Source: a virus. Taken from it: DNA of 64,000 bases. The position numbers were made by a program, and so were the translations under genes. Below, piece after piece: positions 52,125 to 60,441 of the stretch; position 1 is the stretch's first letter; every line of letters starts with the position of its first letter. Location of the stretch: the IMG/VR virus record IMGVR_UViG_3300043464_002284, positions 124,001 to 188,000 of that record. One strand, written 5' to 3'. The notes under the pieces were generated by a model. That model did not search any database. It saw only the letters and a program-made list of their open reading frames with translations, and had not been told where the DNA came from.

Positions 52125-52137
52125 AGAAAAATAACAC

Positions 52138-52210
52138 GGGGCGTTCGTCTAATGGTCTAAGACGCTAGTCTTATTAACTAGCTAAGGGAGTTCGATTCTC
52201 TCACGCCCTA
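52138..52210 (+). tRNA. tRNA-Ile (UAU)
   Basis: Acceptor GGGGCGT/ACGCCCT, anticodon stem CTAGT/ACTAG with loop CTTATTA, T-loop TTCGATT. It reads the rare AUA codon directly. Confidence 0.88.
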
Positions 52211-52696
52211 TTTTTGCTTTATAGTAAACTTTCTAGTGCTATTCCCAATATTCCTTCCTTTAAAAGTAGGAAGCTGACTATCACAATTAGGACACACTAA
52301 ACGAATATTAGATACAGACCAGTTATCTGCCTTACCATCTATATGATCTACAATTAATGTCAACTGCTTTCCGTTCCAATTCTCTCCAGACTGATTACAA
52401 ACGAAGCAATTATTTCCATGTTTTTTTATTAGATATTCTCTAATACTTTTGTTATTGTTCCAACTACTAGCAAAGCTACCACTTGTTTCAATTTTTTCTA
52501 TCTTATATTCGTAATGACATTGTTTAGAACAAAATTTTCTATTGCGTAGCCTATATGGATATTCTTTATTGCAAAACAAACAGAATTTTACTCTTTTCGT
52601 TCTTTTAGGTTTGGCCTTATTGTTATAAGAAACTCCACAAGAACGAGAGCAAAATTTAGGGTTATCAGTTAATTTATCACAATTTACACATTTCAT
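52208..52696 (-). CDS. HNH endonuclease with N-terminal zinc fingers, antisense
   Basis: 162 aa. CVNCDKLTDNPKFCSRSC, CLFCNKEYPYRL and FCSKQCHYEYK finger motifs, then CFVCNQSGENW, VDHIDGKADNWSVSNIRLVC and PNCDSQ (HNH). Same architecture as 24225, and again next to a tRNA: its stop overlaps the 3' end of tRNA-Ile. Probably a mobile nuclease. Confidence 0.88.
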   Translation of the reverse strand: MKCVNCDKLTDNPKFCSRSCGVSYNNKAKPKRTKRVKFCLFCNKEYPYRLRNRKFCSKQCHYEYKIEKIETSGSFASSWNNNKSIREYLIKKHGNNCFVCNQSGENWNGKQLTLIVDHIDGKADNWSVSNIRLVCPNCDSQLPTFKGRNIGNSTRKFTIKQK

Positions 52697-52781
52697 AAAT
52701 ACCTCTCAAAAATGAATCGAACTTGACATAATATACACCGAAACTATAATATAGTATTCGATTCTTGATTGAAAGCAAGCA

Positions 52782-52964
52782 ATGAAACTTCAACCACTAA
52801 CGGCTATTTTTGCAGGATTATTTCTAACATCATTAGGATTTAACATTCTTTTGAATGTAGAGATACAAAAACTAAAAAAGCTGGCAAACAAACCAGCAAG
52901 AATTATTATAGAAAGAGAACCGGAAATTCACATCAAACCAAAAGTTTGGGGGTATACTAAATAG
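52782..52964 (+). CDS. Membrane-anchored small protein (60 aa)
   Basis: MKLQPLTAIFAGLFLTSLGF start with one helix, then a basic tail. Stop codon overlaps the first base of the tmRNA. No strong ribosome site. Confidence 0.5.
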   Translation: MKLQPLTAIFAGLFLTSLGFNILLNVEIQKLKKLANKPARIIIEREPEIHIKPKVWGYTK

Positions 52965-53315
52965 GGCTAGTAAAGGTATCGACAGGTAAAATAGATATAG
53001 ATGGCATCGACTGGTTAATCGACCGGCCAGTTTAAAAGTCGATTAAAATTGTTAATTGGCGAAGTTTCAACTCTCGCTCTCGCTGCCTAATTAGTTAGGT
53101 ACGAGTGGGGCGGCATGAGCCTTATTACCAAATCATGCTGACTCCGATATTCGGATATGGTAGTCCTACCAGACATAAATAGGAATGATGATTGTACTCA
53201 ATCTGACTCAGATAATTCTGATAGCTTTGTTGGTAGTGCGATAACAACTAAATAACGATGTAGAAGTTTATATTGATGTTTATTCTGGACGCGGGTTCGA
53301 CTCCCGCCTAGTCCA
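52964..53315 (+). ncRNA. ssrA: Transfer-messenger RNA (tmRNA)
   Basis: Acceptor 5' strand GGGCTAG (52964-52970) pairs with CTAGTCC (53308-53314); T-arm GCGGG-TTCGACT-CCCGC (53291-53307); 5' region GTATCGACAGG resembles the tmRNA 5' consensus. The tag frame (53058-53090) reads G-E-V-S-T-L-A-L-A-A then TAA, with the ALAA degron end. Length 352 nt is normal. TATACT at 52953-52958 is the likely -10. Phage tmRNAs rescue stalled ribosomes on phage mRNAs and tag the products for proteolysis. Confidence 0.93.
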
Positions 53316-53323
53316 CTTATATT

Positions 53324-53869
53324 ATGATAAGCTCTAATGATGTACTAACACATACAGTAGATCCAAAATTTGTAGACTTAATAATTACCAATGCTAAAAA
53401 AGCAGAAATTGGTGGCAGGTCTCAAATTAGGAACTCTAAAAGCAGAGTATCCAATCTATCAGAAGATCAATTGGTTGGTCAAATATCCACCTACTGTGCT
53501 TCAATGATCCTTACTGGTTCTCCAGAAGGATATATACAAGCAAGAGATAAAGCAAACGCTAATCCTCTGGCTGGAGATAATGGTGTAGATATATCTGGTC
53601 TACCCAATATGGATATCAAAGGTAGCCTAATGAGATATTCAAATAACCCATTAAACTATAGATTATTGGTTAGGCCAAAAGAAAGACACGATAATTGGAT
53701 TTATGTGTTGGCATTAGTACCAAAAGAAAGACCTTATAAGACTTATCTTGTTGGCTGGGCTAATGATAATGATTTACCTTTAAAGCCCTATGATGGAGAA
53801 ATAAAGTCTTTACATGGAGCATACGTTATAGAAGCTAAGAACCTAAGAAAGATTGCGGAACTAAGATGA
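53324..53869 (+). CDS. Putative nuclease-like protein (181 aa)
   Basis: Begins 9 nt after the tmRNA. GVDISGLPNMDIKGSLMRYS followed by YRLLVRPKERHDNWIYVLAL and KTYLVGWANDNDLPL could form a PD-(D/E)XK-type core (D-x-K in MDIKGS). Weak evidence; an alternative is a structural or packaging protein. ATGA coupling to the DUF1501 gene. Confidence 0.45.
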   Translation: MISSNDVLTHTVDPKFVDLIITNAKKAEIGGRSQIRNSKSRVSNLSEDQLVGQISTYCASMILTGSPEGYIQARDKANANPLAGDNGVDISGLPNMDIKGSLMRYSNNPLNYRLLVRPKERHDNWIYVLALVPKERPYKTYLVGWANDNDLPLKPYDGEIKSLHGAYVIEAKNLRKIAELR

Positions 53870-55110
53870 ACCGAAGACATTTTTTAAATCACTGTGCCGC
53901 AACATCTTCTCTGGTAGCATCTTCGTCTTTTTTTACTCAGTCTATTTTAGCTAATGCTAATGATTTAAAGAAAAGACATAAGAGTGCTATTCTTTTATGG
54001 ATGGGTGGTGGCCCAAGCACTATTGATCTATGGGATTTAAAGCCGGGTGCTGCTACTGGTGGAATTTTTAAGCCAGTATCTACTAGTGCTGATGGTATTC
54101 AGATTTGCGAACATCTGCCACTAATGGCACAGCAAATGCACCACATGAATATTGTACGATCTATGAGTACAAGAGAAGCAGACCACATGAGAGGTCGCTA
54201 TTATATGCACACAGGATATGTTCCTAATCCTAATGTTGAGCATCCTAGTTATGGATCAGTCATTTCTCATGAATTAATGTCTAGCATACCACAACTTGAT
54301 ATTCCTCCATTCGTTAGTATTGGAGGAACCAGTATTGGTGCTGGATTTTTGGGAACATCTTATTCTCCATTCGTAGTTAATTCTAATGGAACAGTTCGTG
54401 ATCTTGATATGGGCATAGATCAGTCTAGATTAGACCAAAGACTCAATATGCTTAAAACTATCGAAGATAAGTTTGTAAATGAAAAACGTGGAGACTATGC
54501 TTCTGACCACTCTAAACTTTTGACTAAAACAGTCAAGCTAATGACTAGTCCTCAGATGGAAGTATTCAAAGTATCTAAAGAACCAAAAGAAGTTCAAGAA
54601 AGATATGGTAATACAGGATTTGGCCGAGGTTGTTTGATGGCACGAAGATTGGTGGAAATGGGTGTTCCATTTATTGAGGTTGATCTTGGCGGATGGGATA
54701 ATCATACTGATATTTTTAAGACTCTACAGGATCAAAAACTTCCAGAACTAGATAAGGCTATGAGTGCCTTGATAAGCGACCTTAGCGATAAAGGACTGTT
54801 GCAGGATACTGCTATTATTTGGATGGGTGAATTTGGACGAACGCCAAATATTAATGGTAATGGTGGGCGAGATCATTGGGCTAGAAGTTGGAGTGTCGTT
54901 GTTGGTGGAGCAGGATTTAAGGGTGGTATTGTTGTTGGAGAAACTAGCAGTGATGGTAAGGAAGTAATTACGGAACCATACTCATCTCAAGACTTAATGG
55001 CTAGTGTTCTTAAATCATTAGGAATATCTTTAGAAACCAATTTTACTGCTAAAAATGGACGACCAATGAGAATTGCTAATAGTGGCAAACTTATTAAAGA
55101 ACTATTTTAA
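53866..55110 (+). CDS. DUF1501 protein with twin-arginine leader
   Basis: 414 aa. N-terminal NRRHFLNHC is a Tat-type motif followed by a weak hydrophobic stretch. Core motifs: LLWMGGGPSTIDLWDLKPG, TREADHMRGRYYMHTGY, EVDLGGWDNHTDIF, MGEFGRTPNINGNGGRDHWA and VVGGAGFKGG. DUF1501 (sulfatase/alkaline-phosphatase-like fold) is abundant in planctomycetes and very rare in phages. Probably exported; substrate unknown. Coupled to both neighbours. Confidence 0.92.
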   Translation: MNRRHFLNHCAATSSLVASSSFFTQSILANANDLKKRHKSAILLWMGGGPSTIDLWDLKPGAATGGIFKPVSTSADGIQICEHLPLMAQQMHHMNIVRSMSTREADHMRGRYYMHTGYVPNPNVEHPSYGSVISHELMSSIPQLDIPPFVSIGGTSIGAGFLGTSYSPFVVNSNGTVRDLDMGIDQSRLDQRLNMLKTIEDKFVNEKRGDYASDHSKLLTKTVKLMTSPQMEVFKVSKEPKEVQERYGNTGFGRGCLMARRLVEMGVPFIEVDLGGWDNHTDIFKTLQDQKLPELDKAMSALISDLSDKGLLQDTAIIWMGEFGRTPNINGNGGRDHWARSWSVVVGGAGFKGGIVVGETSSDGKEVITEPYSSQDLMASVLKSLGISLETNFTAKNGRPMRIANSGKLIKELF

Positions 55111-55460
55111 TGTCTAGAAAAATTTGTACTTATTGTGAGAAACGTAAAAACTTAGCAAGTTTTCCCAAACATAGTATGTACAAAGACAATCTTGACAGTA
55201 GATGTAGAAAATGTGTCAAGAAACATTCTAAGATACGAGTTAAGCTACATAAAAAAGCGCCACCAAAACCAGAAGTATGTGAGTGCTGTAAAAAGGTTCC
55301 CTACAAATGGGCCTTAGATCATGATCATGATGATAATAGTTTTAGGGGTTGGCTCTGCGAACCTTGCAATACTGGTATAGGTAAATTGGGTGATGATTTT
55401 CAAAGCATCGTTAACGCTATGAATTATTTTCTTTCAAGACAAAAACGATATGAAAAATAA
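55110..55460 (+). CDS. Recombination endonuclease VII-like protein
   Basis: 116 aa. N-terminal CTYCEKRKNLASF and CRKC zinc pairs, then CECCKKVPYKWALDHDHDD and FRGWLCEPCNTGIGKLGDD, the treble-clef His-Me finger of the T4 endonuclease VII family (resolves branched DNA). Could serve packaging/recombination or be a mobile nuclease. TAATG-coupled to DUF1501. Confidence 0.85.
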   Translation: MSRKICTYCEKRKNLASFPKHSMYKDNLDSRCRKCVKKHSKIRVKLHKKAPPKPEVCECCKKVPYKWALDHDHDDNSFRGWLCEPCNTGIGKLGDDFQSIVNAMNYFLSRQKRYEK

Positions 55461-55665
55461 GATTAAAGAACACCTAGCAGAAAACAATATGACATACTAT
55501 CAACATTTTAAATTTGCTGTATTTTTTGGATGCTTATCTTTATTGGCTGGATTTTGTTTGATAATTCATGCGTTTTTTCCATGTTGGTTTCAAACTTCTG
55601 GCAGCGATTTGGTTCAGTCTATGGCGATAGTATTTAAGAAACGAAACCGATTAGACGATACTTGA
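55450..55665 (+). CDS. Membrane protein (71 aa)
   Basis: Overlaps the previous gene by 11 nt. Helix FAVFFGCLSLLAGFCLIIHA. The stop overlaps the next promoter. Function unknown. Confidence 0.55.
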   Translation: MKNKIKEHLAENNMTYYQHFKFAVFFGCLSLLAGFCLIIHAFFPCWFQTSGSDLVQSMAIVFKKRNRLDDT

Positions 55666-55690
55666 CAAAGGGACTACCGTATGGTAGAGT
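55662..55690 (+). promoter_or_regulatory. Promoter of the ligase gene
   Basis: TTGACA, 17 bp, TAGAGT; a CGATA lies just before the -35 box. It fixes the ligase start at 55716. Confidence 0.6.
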
Positions 55691-55715
55691 TGGGACAACA
55701 CAGGAGAAAATAAAA

Positions 55716-57017
55716 ATGTCGTTTGAGCATCTTAATGGTTTTGTTCGTGATTTGAAGTCAACTAGCAGCACACTTGATAAAGTTGGCATTATTGAGGATT
55801 ATACTTCCTCTAATGAGAGTGGAGCAAATTTTCTTAAAAAGATTCTGCTCTATACTTATCATCCTCTTTGGCAGTACAATGTAACTAGTGATAATCTTAA
55901 AAAGAAAAGTCATCTGCGTGGTAAAGTATACAAGTCTATATTTGATCTGTTGGATGCTTTGAAGAATAGAGAAATCACAGGTCATGATGCTATTGGAGCA
56001 GTTAATAGCTTTATTGACAACCAAAGAGAATACGAAGAACTCGTTCATTGCATCATTGACAAGGATTTGAAAACCCGTGCTGGAGATAAGCTGATTAATA
56101 AGGCTATTCCAGATCATATCCCAACATTTAGTGTTGCTCTAGCGGACAAGTATGTTCCTAAAATCGTAGACTGGAAGGATGGATGGTATGTTAGCAGGAA
56201 GATCGACGGTGCTAGATGTATTGCTATTGTTGATAGTAATGGCAATACTACCTTTTATTCCCGCACGGGAAAAATCTTTGATACTCTTGATATTGTTAGC
56301 GGTGGGATTAAAGCTTTGGGACTTACTAATGTAGTTCTTGATGGAGAGCTTTGTCTTGTTGATAAAGATGGTAATGAAGATTTTCAGGGAGTAATGAAAG
56401 AACTTCGCAAAAAAGATCATACTATTCCTAATCCTTCCTACAAGATTTTTGATATGATTACCCATGACGAATTCTATAGTCAGAAAGGCGAAAAGAATAG
56501 GCCGTTCAGTATCAGACTCAAGAATCTTACAGAAATTATGAAGAAAAATGAGTGTCCTTGTTTGACACTTCTGGAACAGTCTTTGGTCAAGGATGAAAAC
56601 CATTTTCAAGAGTTCGTGACTGAATCCAATCAAAATGGATATGAGGGGCTTATGCTTCGATCTGACGCTCCATATAAAGGTAAGCGATCCAAAGACCTAT
56701 TGAAGTATAAAGCGTTTTCTGACGATGAATACGAGGTTGTGGATGTTGAAATGGGGCCATTTCGCTATGTTAAAGATGGTGCAGAGTGTGAGGAGACTAT
56801 GCTCAGTTGCGTAACCATTAAACATAAGGGTTACGATGTTAGGGTTGGGTCTGGTTTTAGTATCGAACAAAGACAAGAGTTTTATAAGAATCCTAAGAAA
56901 ATTCTTGGAAAGCAAATAACTGTACAATATTTTCAAGAGACAGAAAACGAGAAGGGTGGGCTTAGTCTTCGCTTCCCCACTTTTAAGATTCTTCATGGAG
57001 AAGAAAGAGATATATAA
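55716..57017 (+). CDS. ATP-dependent DNA ligase
   Basis: 433 aa, CAGGAGAAAATAAA upstream. The nucleotidyltransferase motif is KIDGAR with Lys162; later LDGELCLVD (motif III region), EGLMLRSD (motif IV) and LLKYKAF (motif V) are present. An N-terminal helical domain of ~140 residues and a C-terminal OB fold complete it. It seals nicks during phage replication and repair. Confidence 0.93.
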   Translation: MSFEHLNGFVRDLKSTSSTLDKVGIIEDYTSSNESGANFLKKILLYTYHPLWQYNVTSDNLKKKSHLRGKVYKSIFDLLDALKNREITGHDAIGAVNSFIDNQREYEELVHCIIDKDLKTRAGDKLINKAIPDHIPTFSVALADKYVPKIVDWKDGWYVSRKIDGARCIAIVDSNGNTTFYSRTGKIFDTLDIVSGGIKALGLTNVVLDGELCLVDKDGNEDFQGVMKELRKKDHTIPNPSYKIFDMITHDEFYSQKGEKNRPFSIRLKNLTEIMKKNECPCLTLLEQSLVKDENHFQEFVTESNQNGYEGLMLRSDAPYKGKRSKDLLKYKAFSDDEYEVVDVEMGPFRYVKDGAECEETMLSCVTIKHKGYDVRVGSGFSIEQRQEFYKNPKKILGKQITVQYFQETENEKGGLSLRFPTFKILHGEERDI

Positions 57018-57022
57018 TAATT

Positions 57023-58018
57023 ATGCCACCAGCATGGAAAGAGCTAGGTTTTAGGAGTTATGATGCCTATATAAAATCTAGGCTCTGGTGGAACATAAGG
57101 CAACTAGTCTTAGAACGAGATGGTAAATGTTGTCAAGTTTGTGGCTCTCCATCTAAAATGGTTCATCATATTGATTACACAAAAATTATCATGCTGGGTC
57201 AAGGAGATCAGCATGAATTAATTACGTTATGTGAGCCATGTCATAATTTTGTTGAACAAGATAAAAGAGTTTCTGAAAAGAAAAGCTTGTTGAATAAACT
57301 ATTTGGTCAGCATAGCAAAAATACTTTAGATGAATGGCAAATTTGGGCTGAAAAATTTAATAGCGATATTGGTTATAATAGATCTCAAATACTAGAGCCA
57401 AAAAATAACCGCAAGAAAAAATATAAGAAAAAGCCTATTGTTTTATCAGATAAAGGAACAATAGAAAAACAAAAAGAACAACCAAAACCTGAAATTAAAT
57501 CTCTTAGAGATGATATTGATTCTTATATCAAGACACATAAACGTAAAAGAAATAAGCAATACAAAACTCTTGCTCCTGCTACTGATGAAAACAGGAAAGA
57601 ATTTATTACCAATACGGTTCGCAAATACAGTAGAAAAAGCAAAAAAAATATTAGGAGATATTTAGATAATCATAGACCGCTAATAGAATTACTGTTTAAT
57701 CATCCTGAGGCAAGTGATAAGCTAAAAAAAACTATTGCTGAACATCCATATTTCATTAAAGAATCAAGAAAAAATAATGACACAGAGGAACAAAAAAGAC
57801 AACGCAGAGACGAAGAATATCGAAAGAAAAAACAAATAGAACAGGAAGAAATTGTTCAGATTCTTCACCAACAAGAATATAAAAAACAGAAACCTAGAAA
57901 AAGGGTAAATCCGTTTGGCAAATTGCCAGTATGGACAAAAAATCATAAGACCACAATACCAAAACAAGAAAATCCATTAATGAAATATGTAAGGGAAGTA
58001 AAAGATAAGACCAATTGA
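57023..58018 (+). CDS. HNH endonuclease with long basic tail
   Basis: 331 aa. N-terminal LVLERDGKCCQVCGSPSKMV, HHIDY and LCEPCHNF form an HNH motif; after residue ~130 the protein is Lys/Arg-rich and low in complexity (RQRRDEEYRKKKQIEQEE). The tail suggests DNA binding or an unrelated fusion. It directly follows the ligase gene. Confidence 0.8.
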   Translation: MPPAWKELGFRSYDAYIKSRLWWNIRQLVLERDGKCCQVCGSPSKMVHHIDYTKIIMLGQGDQHELITLCEPCHNFVEQDKRVSEKKSLLNKLFGQHSKNTLDEWQIWAEKFNSDIGYNRSQILEPKNNRKKKYKKKPIVLSDKGTIEKQKEQPKPEIKSLRDDIDSYIKTHKRKRNKQYKTLAPATDENRKEFITNTVRKYSRKSKKNIRRYLDNHRPLIELLFNHPEASDKLKKTIAEHPYFIKESRKNNDTEEQKRQRRDEEYRKKKQIEQEEIVQILHQQEYKKQKPRKRVNPFGKLPVWTKNHKTTIPKQENPLMKYVREVKDKTN

Positions 58019-58069
58019 CCAGTTTCCAGTATGGTGTATAAAATTATCCCGCCTTACTGGAGAAATTAA

Positions 58070-58480
58070 ATGATCAAAGTTATTCTTCGCTCTCTTATAT
58101 ATCCGTGGTTTATCTTATTTGTAGGATTTTCTATAGGTTTTATTTGCAATTCAGAATGGTTTGGCTACAAATATGTACTTGTGGAAAGATCAGTACGAAA
58201 TATATTTTTTCCAATCAAATATGACGAAAAAGTAGAAGAATGGGTTAAATCTAATGGACGATTAAGATTATGGGCAAGCCTAGACTGTCCAAAAGATTTT
58301 GAGATTGTTCATGAGTTTGTAAAAGGAGAAGAGCATTATTGGGCTGTTTATAAGATCAAAGACAAAAACGGAAAAGAAATTAAAGATATTGGCAGTGTTA
58401 GAGTGAAATGGAAAACATGGGAATACTACTATAAATTAGATGAGATTTTAGATAAGTCTGGCGTTACGAAATTGGATTGA
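58070..58480 (+). CDS. Membrane-anchored protein (136 aa)
   Basis: GGAGAAATTAA precedes the ATG. N-terminal helix (LIYPWFILFVGFSIGFIC), then a soluble domain with YAVYKIKDKNG-like beta strands. Function unknown. Confidence 0.6.
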   Translation: MIKVILRSLIYPWFILFVGFSIGFICNSEWFGYKYVLVERSVRNIFFPIKYDEKVEEWVKSNGRLRLWASLDCPKDFEIVHEFVKGEEHYWAVYKIKDKNGKEIKDIGSVRVKWKTWEYYYKLDEILDKSGVTKLD

Positions 58481-58495
58481 TTCAAGAACCGGGGC

Positions 58496-58524
58496 TTGAC
58501 AAGACGATAGGACTAGTGTAGAAT
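58496..58524 (+). promoter_or_regulatory. Promoter of the 58562 gene (CGATA spacer)
   Basis: TTGACA, 17 bp with GACGATAGG, TAGAAT. Confidence 0.7.
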
Positions 58525-58561
58525 GTGAGCATACACTTTGGAACCAACCTTTGAGGACATT

Positions 58562-59260
58562 ATGACAGAGATTGTTGTTGAGAAAAAGCCGATTGTTATG
58601 AGTACCAGCAAGGCCGATGAGTTTTTCAAGAATTTTCCGAAGGATAAGGTAGTTGCCTATAAAGACTATTGGGAGAGTGTTCGCCCCAAGACTGACGAAG
58701 ATATTTTCCGTCGCTATCTCTTTGCCTATTGTTCAGTGCATACCACTTGGCAGGGTAATGTCAAGGGATACAATGCTATCAAGAATTTTAGCGAATGGGT
58801 AGATAGTAAAGAAATTCTTTTGACAAAACTCCACAAGAGCGGCGTCGGTCTGCACAATAATCGTACCAATTATATCTGGGATTTTAGTACCAAGTTTTGG
58901 GCTAATCCTAAAGATTTTTATCTGACTACTAAGAAGTATCATGTTAAGAAGCGAGACAGTATTCTGAATAAGATTAGCGGAATTGGTCTGGCTAAAATTA
59001 GCTTTGCTCTTGAGATGATTCATCCCAATGAGGCAAGAGTATTGTGTGGAGATATTCATCAGCTTCGACTTTACGATGTTGAGGCTCTTAAATATAATAA
59101 AAGCAAGACTGGTTCGGCAATCTATAAGAAGATGGAGCGTCACTGGATGGTCAATTGTGGCAAATTGAAAGTTCCATCTTATGTAGCAAGGTCGATCTAT
59201 TGGGATGATCTTCAAAAGAAAGAAGATAGTCGTTACTGGAGCTATGTTCTGGAGAGTTAA
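58562..59260 (+). CDS. Helix-hairpin-helix protein, glycosylase-like
   Basis: 232 aa; ATG at 58562 after TGAGGACATT. ILNKISGIGLAKISFALEMI is a helix-hairpin-helix followed by CGDIHQLRLYD, the layout of HhH-GPD DNA glycosylases (with Asp after the hairpin). No iron-sulphur cysteines. A base-excision repair role is inferred, in line with UvdE and ligase nearby. Confidence 0.6.
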   Translation: MTEIVVEKKPIVMSTSKADEFFKNFPKDKVVAYKDYWESVRPKTDEDIFRRYLFAYCSVHTTWQGNVKGYNAIKNFSEWVDSKEILLTKLHKSGVGLHNNRTNYIWDFSTKFWANPKDFYLTTKKYHVKKRDSILNKISGIGLAKISFALEMIHPNEARVLCGDIHQLRLYDVEALKYNKSKTGSAIYKKMERHWMVNCGKLKVPSYVARSIYWDDLQKKEDSRYWSYVLES

Positions 59261-59269
59261 TTATGCGGA

Positions 59270-59635
59270 ATGGTAAAGGTTCTAAAAGACGAGAGAGTTT
59301 GGTTTCTCAAGAGACTTGGGATAAAAACTACGAAAGAATTTTTAGAAAGAAAAAAGATGGGAAGCGTAACAAATCTAAAGGAAAATAAAACACTGTTCAT
59401 CCCTTGTTCTTGCAAGAGCGAAATTTTAGTGATCGAATATGATCATGAAATTCAATTGGCTGATTTGGCAATATTTGAACATTACACAAACTATAGTCAT
59501 AAGATGTCATTATGGCAGAGATTAAGGTATTGTTTTAAGGTATTGTTTGAAAAAAAACCATACGCCGATCAGATGGTACTTGACAATAAACAGCTTAAAG
59601 ATTTGCAAAAATTCCTAAATGAACTTAATCTCTAA
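59270..59635 (+). CDS. Hypothetical protein (121 aa)
   Basis: CLARIFIED core: FIPCSCKSEILVIEYDHEIQ, then FEHYTNYSHKMSLWQRLRYC, and a C-terminal QLKDLQKFLNELN resembling the ELKGLADFLN family (32846, 36892). Function unknown. Confidence 0.6.
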   Translation: MVKVLKDERVWFLKRLGIKTTKEFLERKKMGSVTNLKENKTLFIPCSCKSEILVIEYDHEIQLADLAIFEHYTNYSHKMSLWQRLRYCFKVLFEKKPYADQMVLDNKQLKDLQKFLNELNL

Positions 59636-59680
59636 GGTGTATATTATAGGGTTATCAAACTCATCTTAAGGAGGCTAATC

Positions 59681-59896
59681 ATGGTTGTCAGAACAGCAAC
59701 AGAATACATGAACGATCAGTTAGCTAACAGAGTTAAATCTCTTCAGAAAGCTTTAAATCAAGCTGAAAAAATAATGAATACCCTTGAGATAGAAAATCAA
59801 AGACTAAAAGACGTTCTTGCTAACCTAACGTCAGAAAATAATCAAGGTTATATTCTCAATAGTGAGACCTTTAATGAGCCAGTGCTTACAGTCTAA
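59681..59896 (+). CDS. Coiled-coil protein (71 aa)
   Basis: AAGGAGGCTAATC upstream. VKSLQKALNQAEKIMNTLEI is helical. Overlaps the next gene. Function unknown. Confidence 0.55.
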   Translation: MVVRTATEYMNDQLANRVKSLQKALNQAEKIMNTLEIENQRLKDVLANLTSENNQGYILNSETFNEPVLTV

Positions 59897-60155
59897 GAAC
59901 AAGAACAAAAGAATAATAACACAAATTGGCGAATACGAATATTTGATTGAGGGCGAGAGCGATTGGGCGAAATTTGGTTGTCAATCAGATATTTCAATAA
60001 TAACTTCTGCTAACTTAGACGGCGGGCCATTCTTATTGGTTGGTGATTCTTTCTTGGGTAAAGGAAGAATATCCTCAATACTAAATATTGACAGTGGGCG
60101 GGATGGGTATATAATAATTAAGGTTACTCTATACTCACCAAAGGAAACATCATGA
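59874..60155 (+). CDS. Hypothetical protein (93 aa)
   Basis: ATG at 59874 inside the previous gene. EYEYLIEGESDWAKFGC, then LDGGPFLLVGDSFLGKGRIS: beta-rich. ATGA coupling downstream. Function unknown. Confidence 0.55.
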   Translation: MSQCLQSKNKNKRIITQIGEYEYLIEGESDWAKFGCQSDISIITSANLDGGPFLLVGDSFLGKGRISSILNIDSGRDGYIIIKVTLYSPKETS

Positions 60156-60274
60156 TTTCAGAACTCATTCCCGTTATCGGTTATCATCAAGCAATGTTAA
60201 TGTCTGGCTATTCAGAATATCAGATTCAACAAATTATTAAAGGATCTACTTATGAACCAATTTCACAAGAGTAA
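60152..60274 (+). CDS. Hypothetical protein (40 aa)
   Basis: AAAGGAAACATC upstream. MISELIPVIGYHQAMLMSGY start. Overlaps the PspC gene by 23 nt. Confidence 0.45.
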   Translation: MISELIPVIGYHQAMLMSGYSEYQIQQIIKGSTYEPISQE

Positions 60275-60437
60275 TAAGAATAGAGTTTTCTTTGGTGTTT
60301 GTGGAGGACTAGCAGAAAGTCTAGGATTAGATGTTTCTGTAGTTAGGCTGGGATTTGTTGCTGGTGCGATTTTCACCGGAAGTATTCTTTTCTGGGCATA
60401 TTTACTAATGGCTCTGGTTCTTCCAACAGAGGATTGA
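60252..60437 (+). CDS. PspC-domain membrane protein
   Basis: 61 aa. FGVCGGLAESLGLDVSVVRL and a following helix with LMALVLPTED match the PspC domain (GVCgGlAeyfgid...Rlgf...YiilalilP). In bacteria PspC proteins sense membrane stress; a phage copy could dampen that response. Compact, single-domain form. Confidence 0.88.
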   Translation: MNQFHKSNKNRVFFGVCGGLAESLGLDVSVVRLGFVAGAIFTGSILFWAYLLMALVLPTED

Positions 60438-60441
60438 TCTA

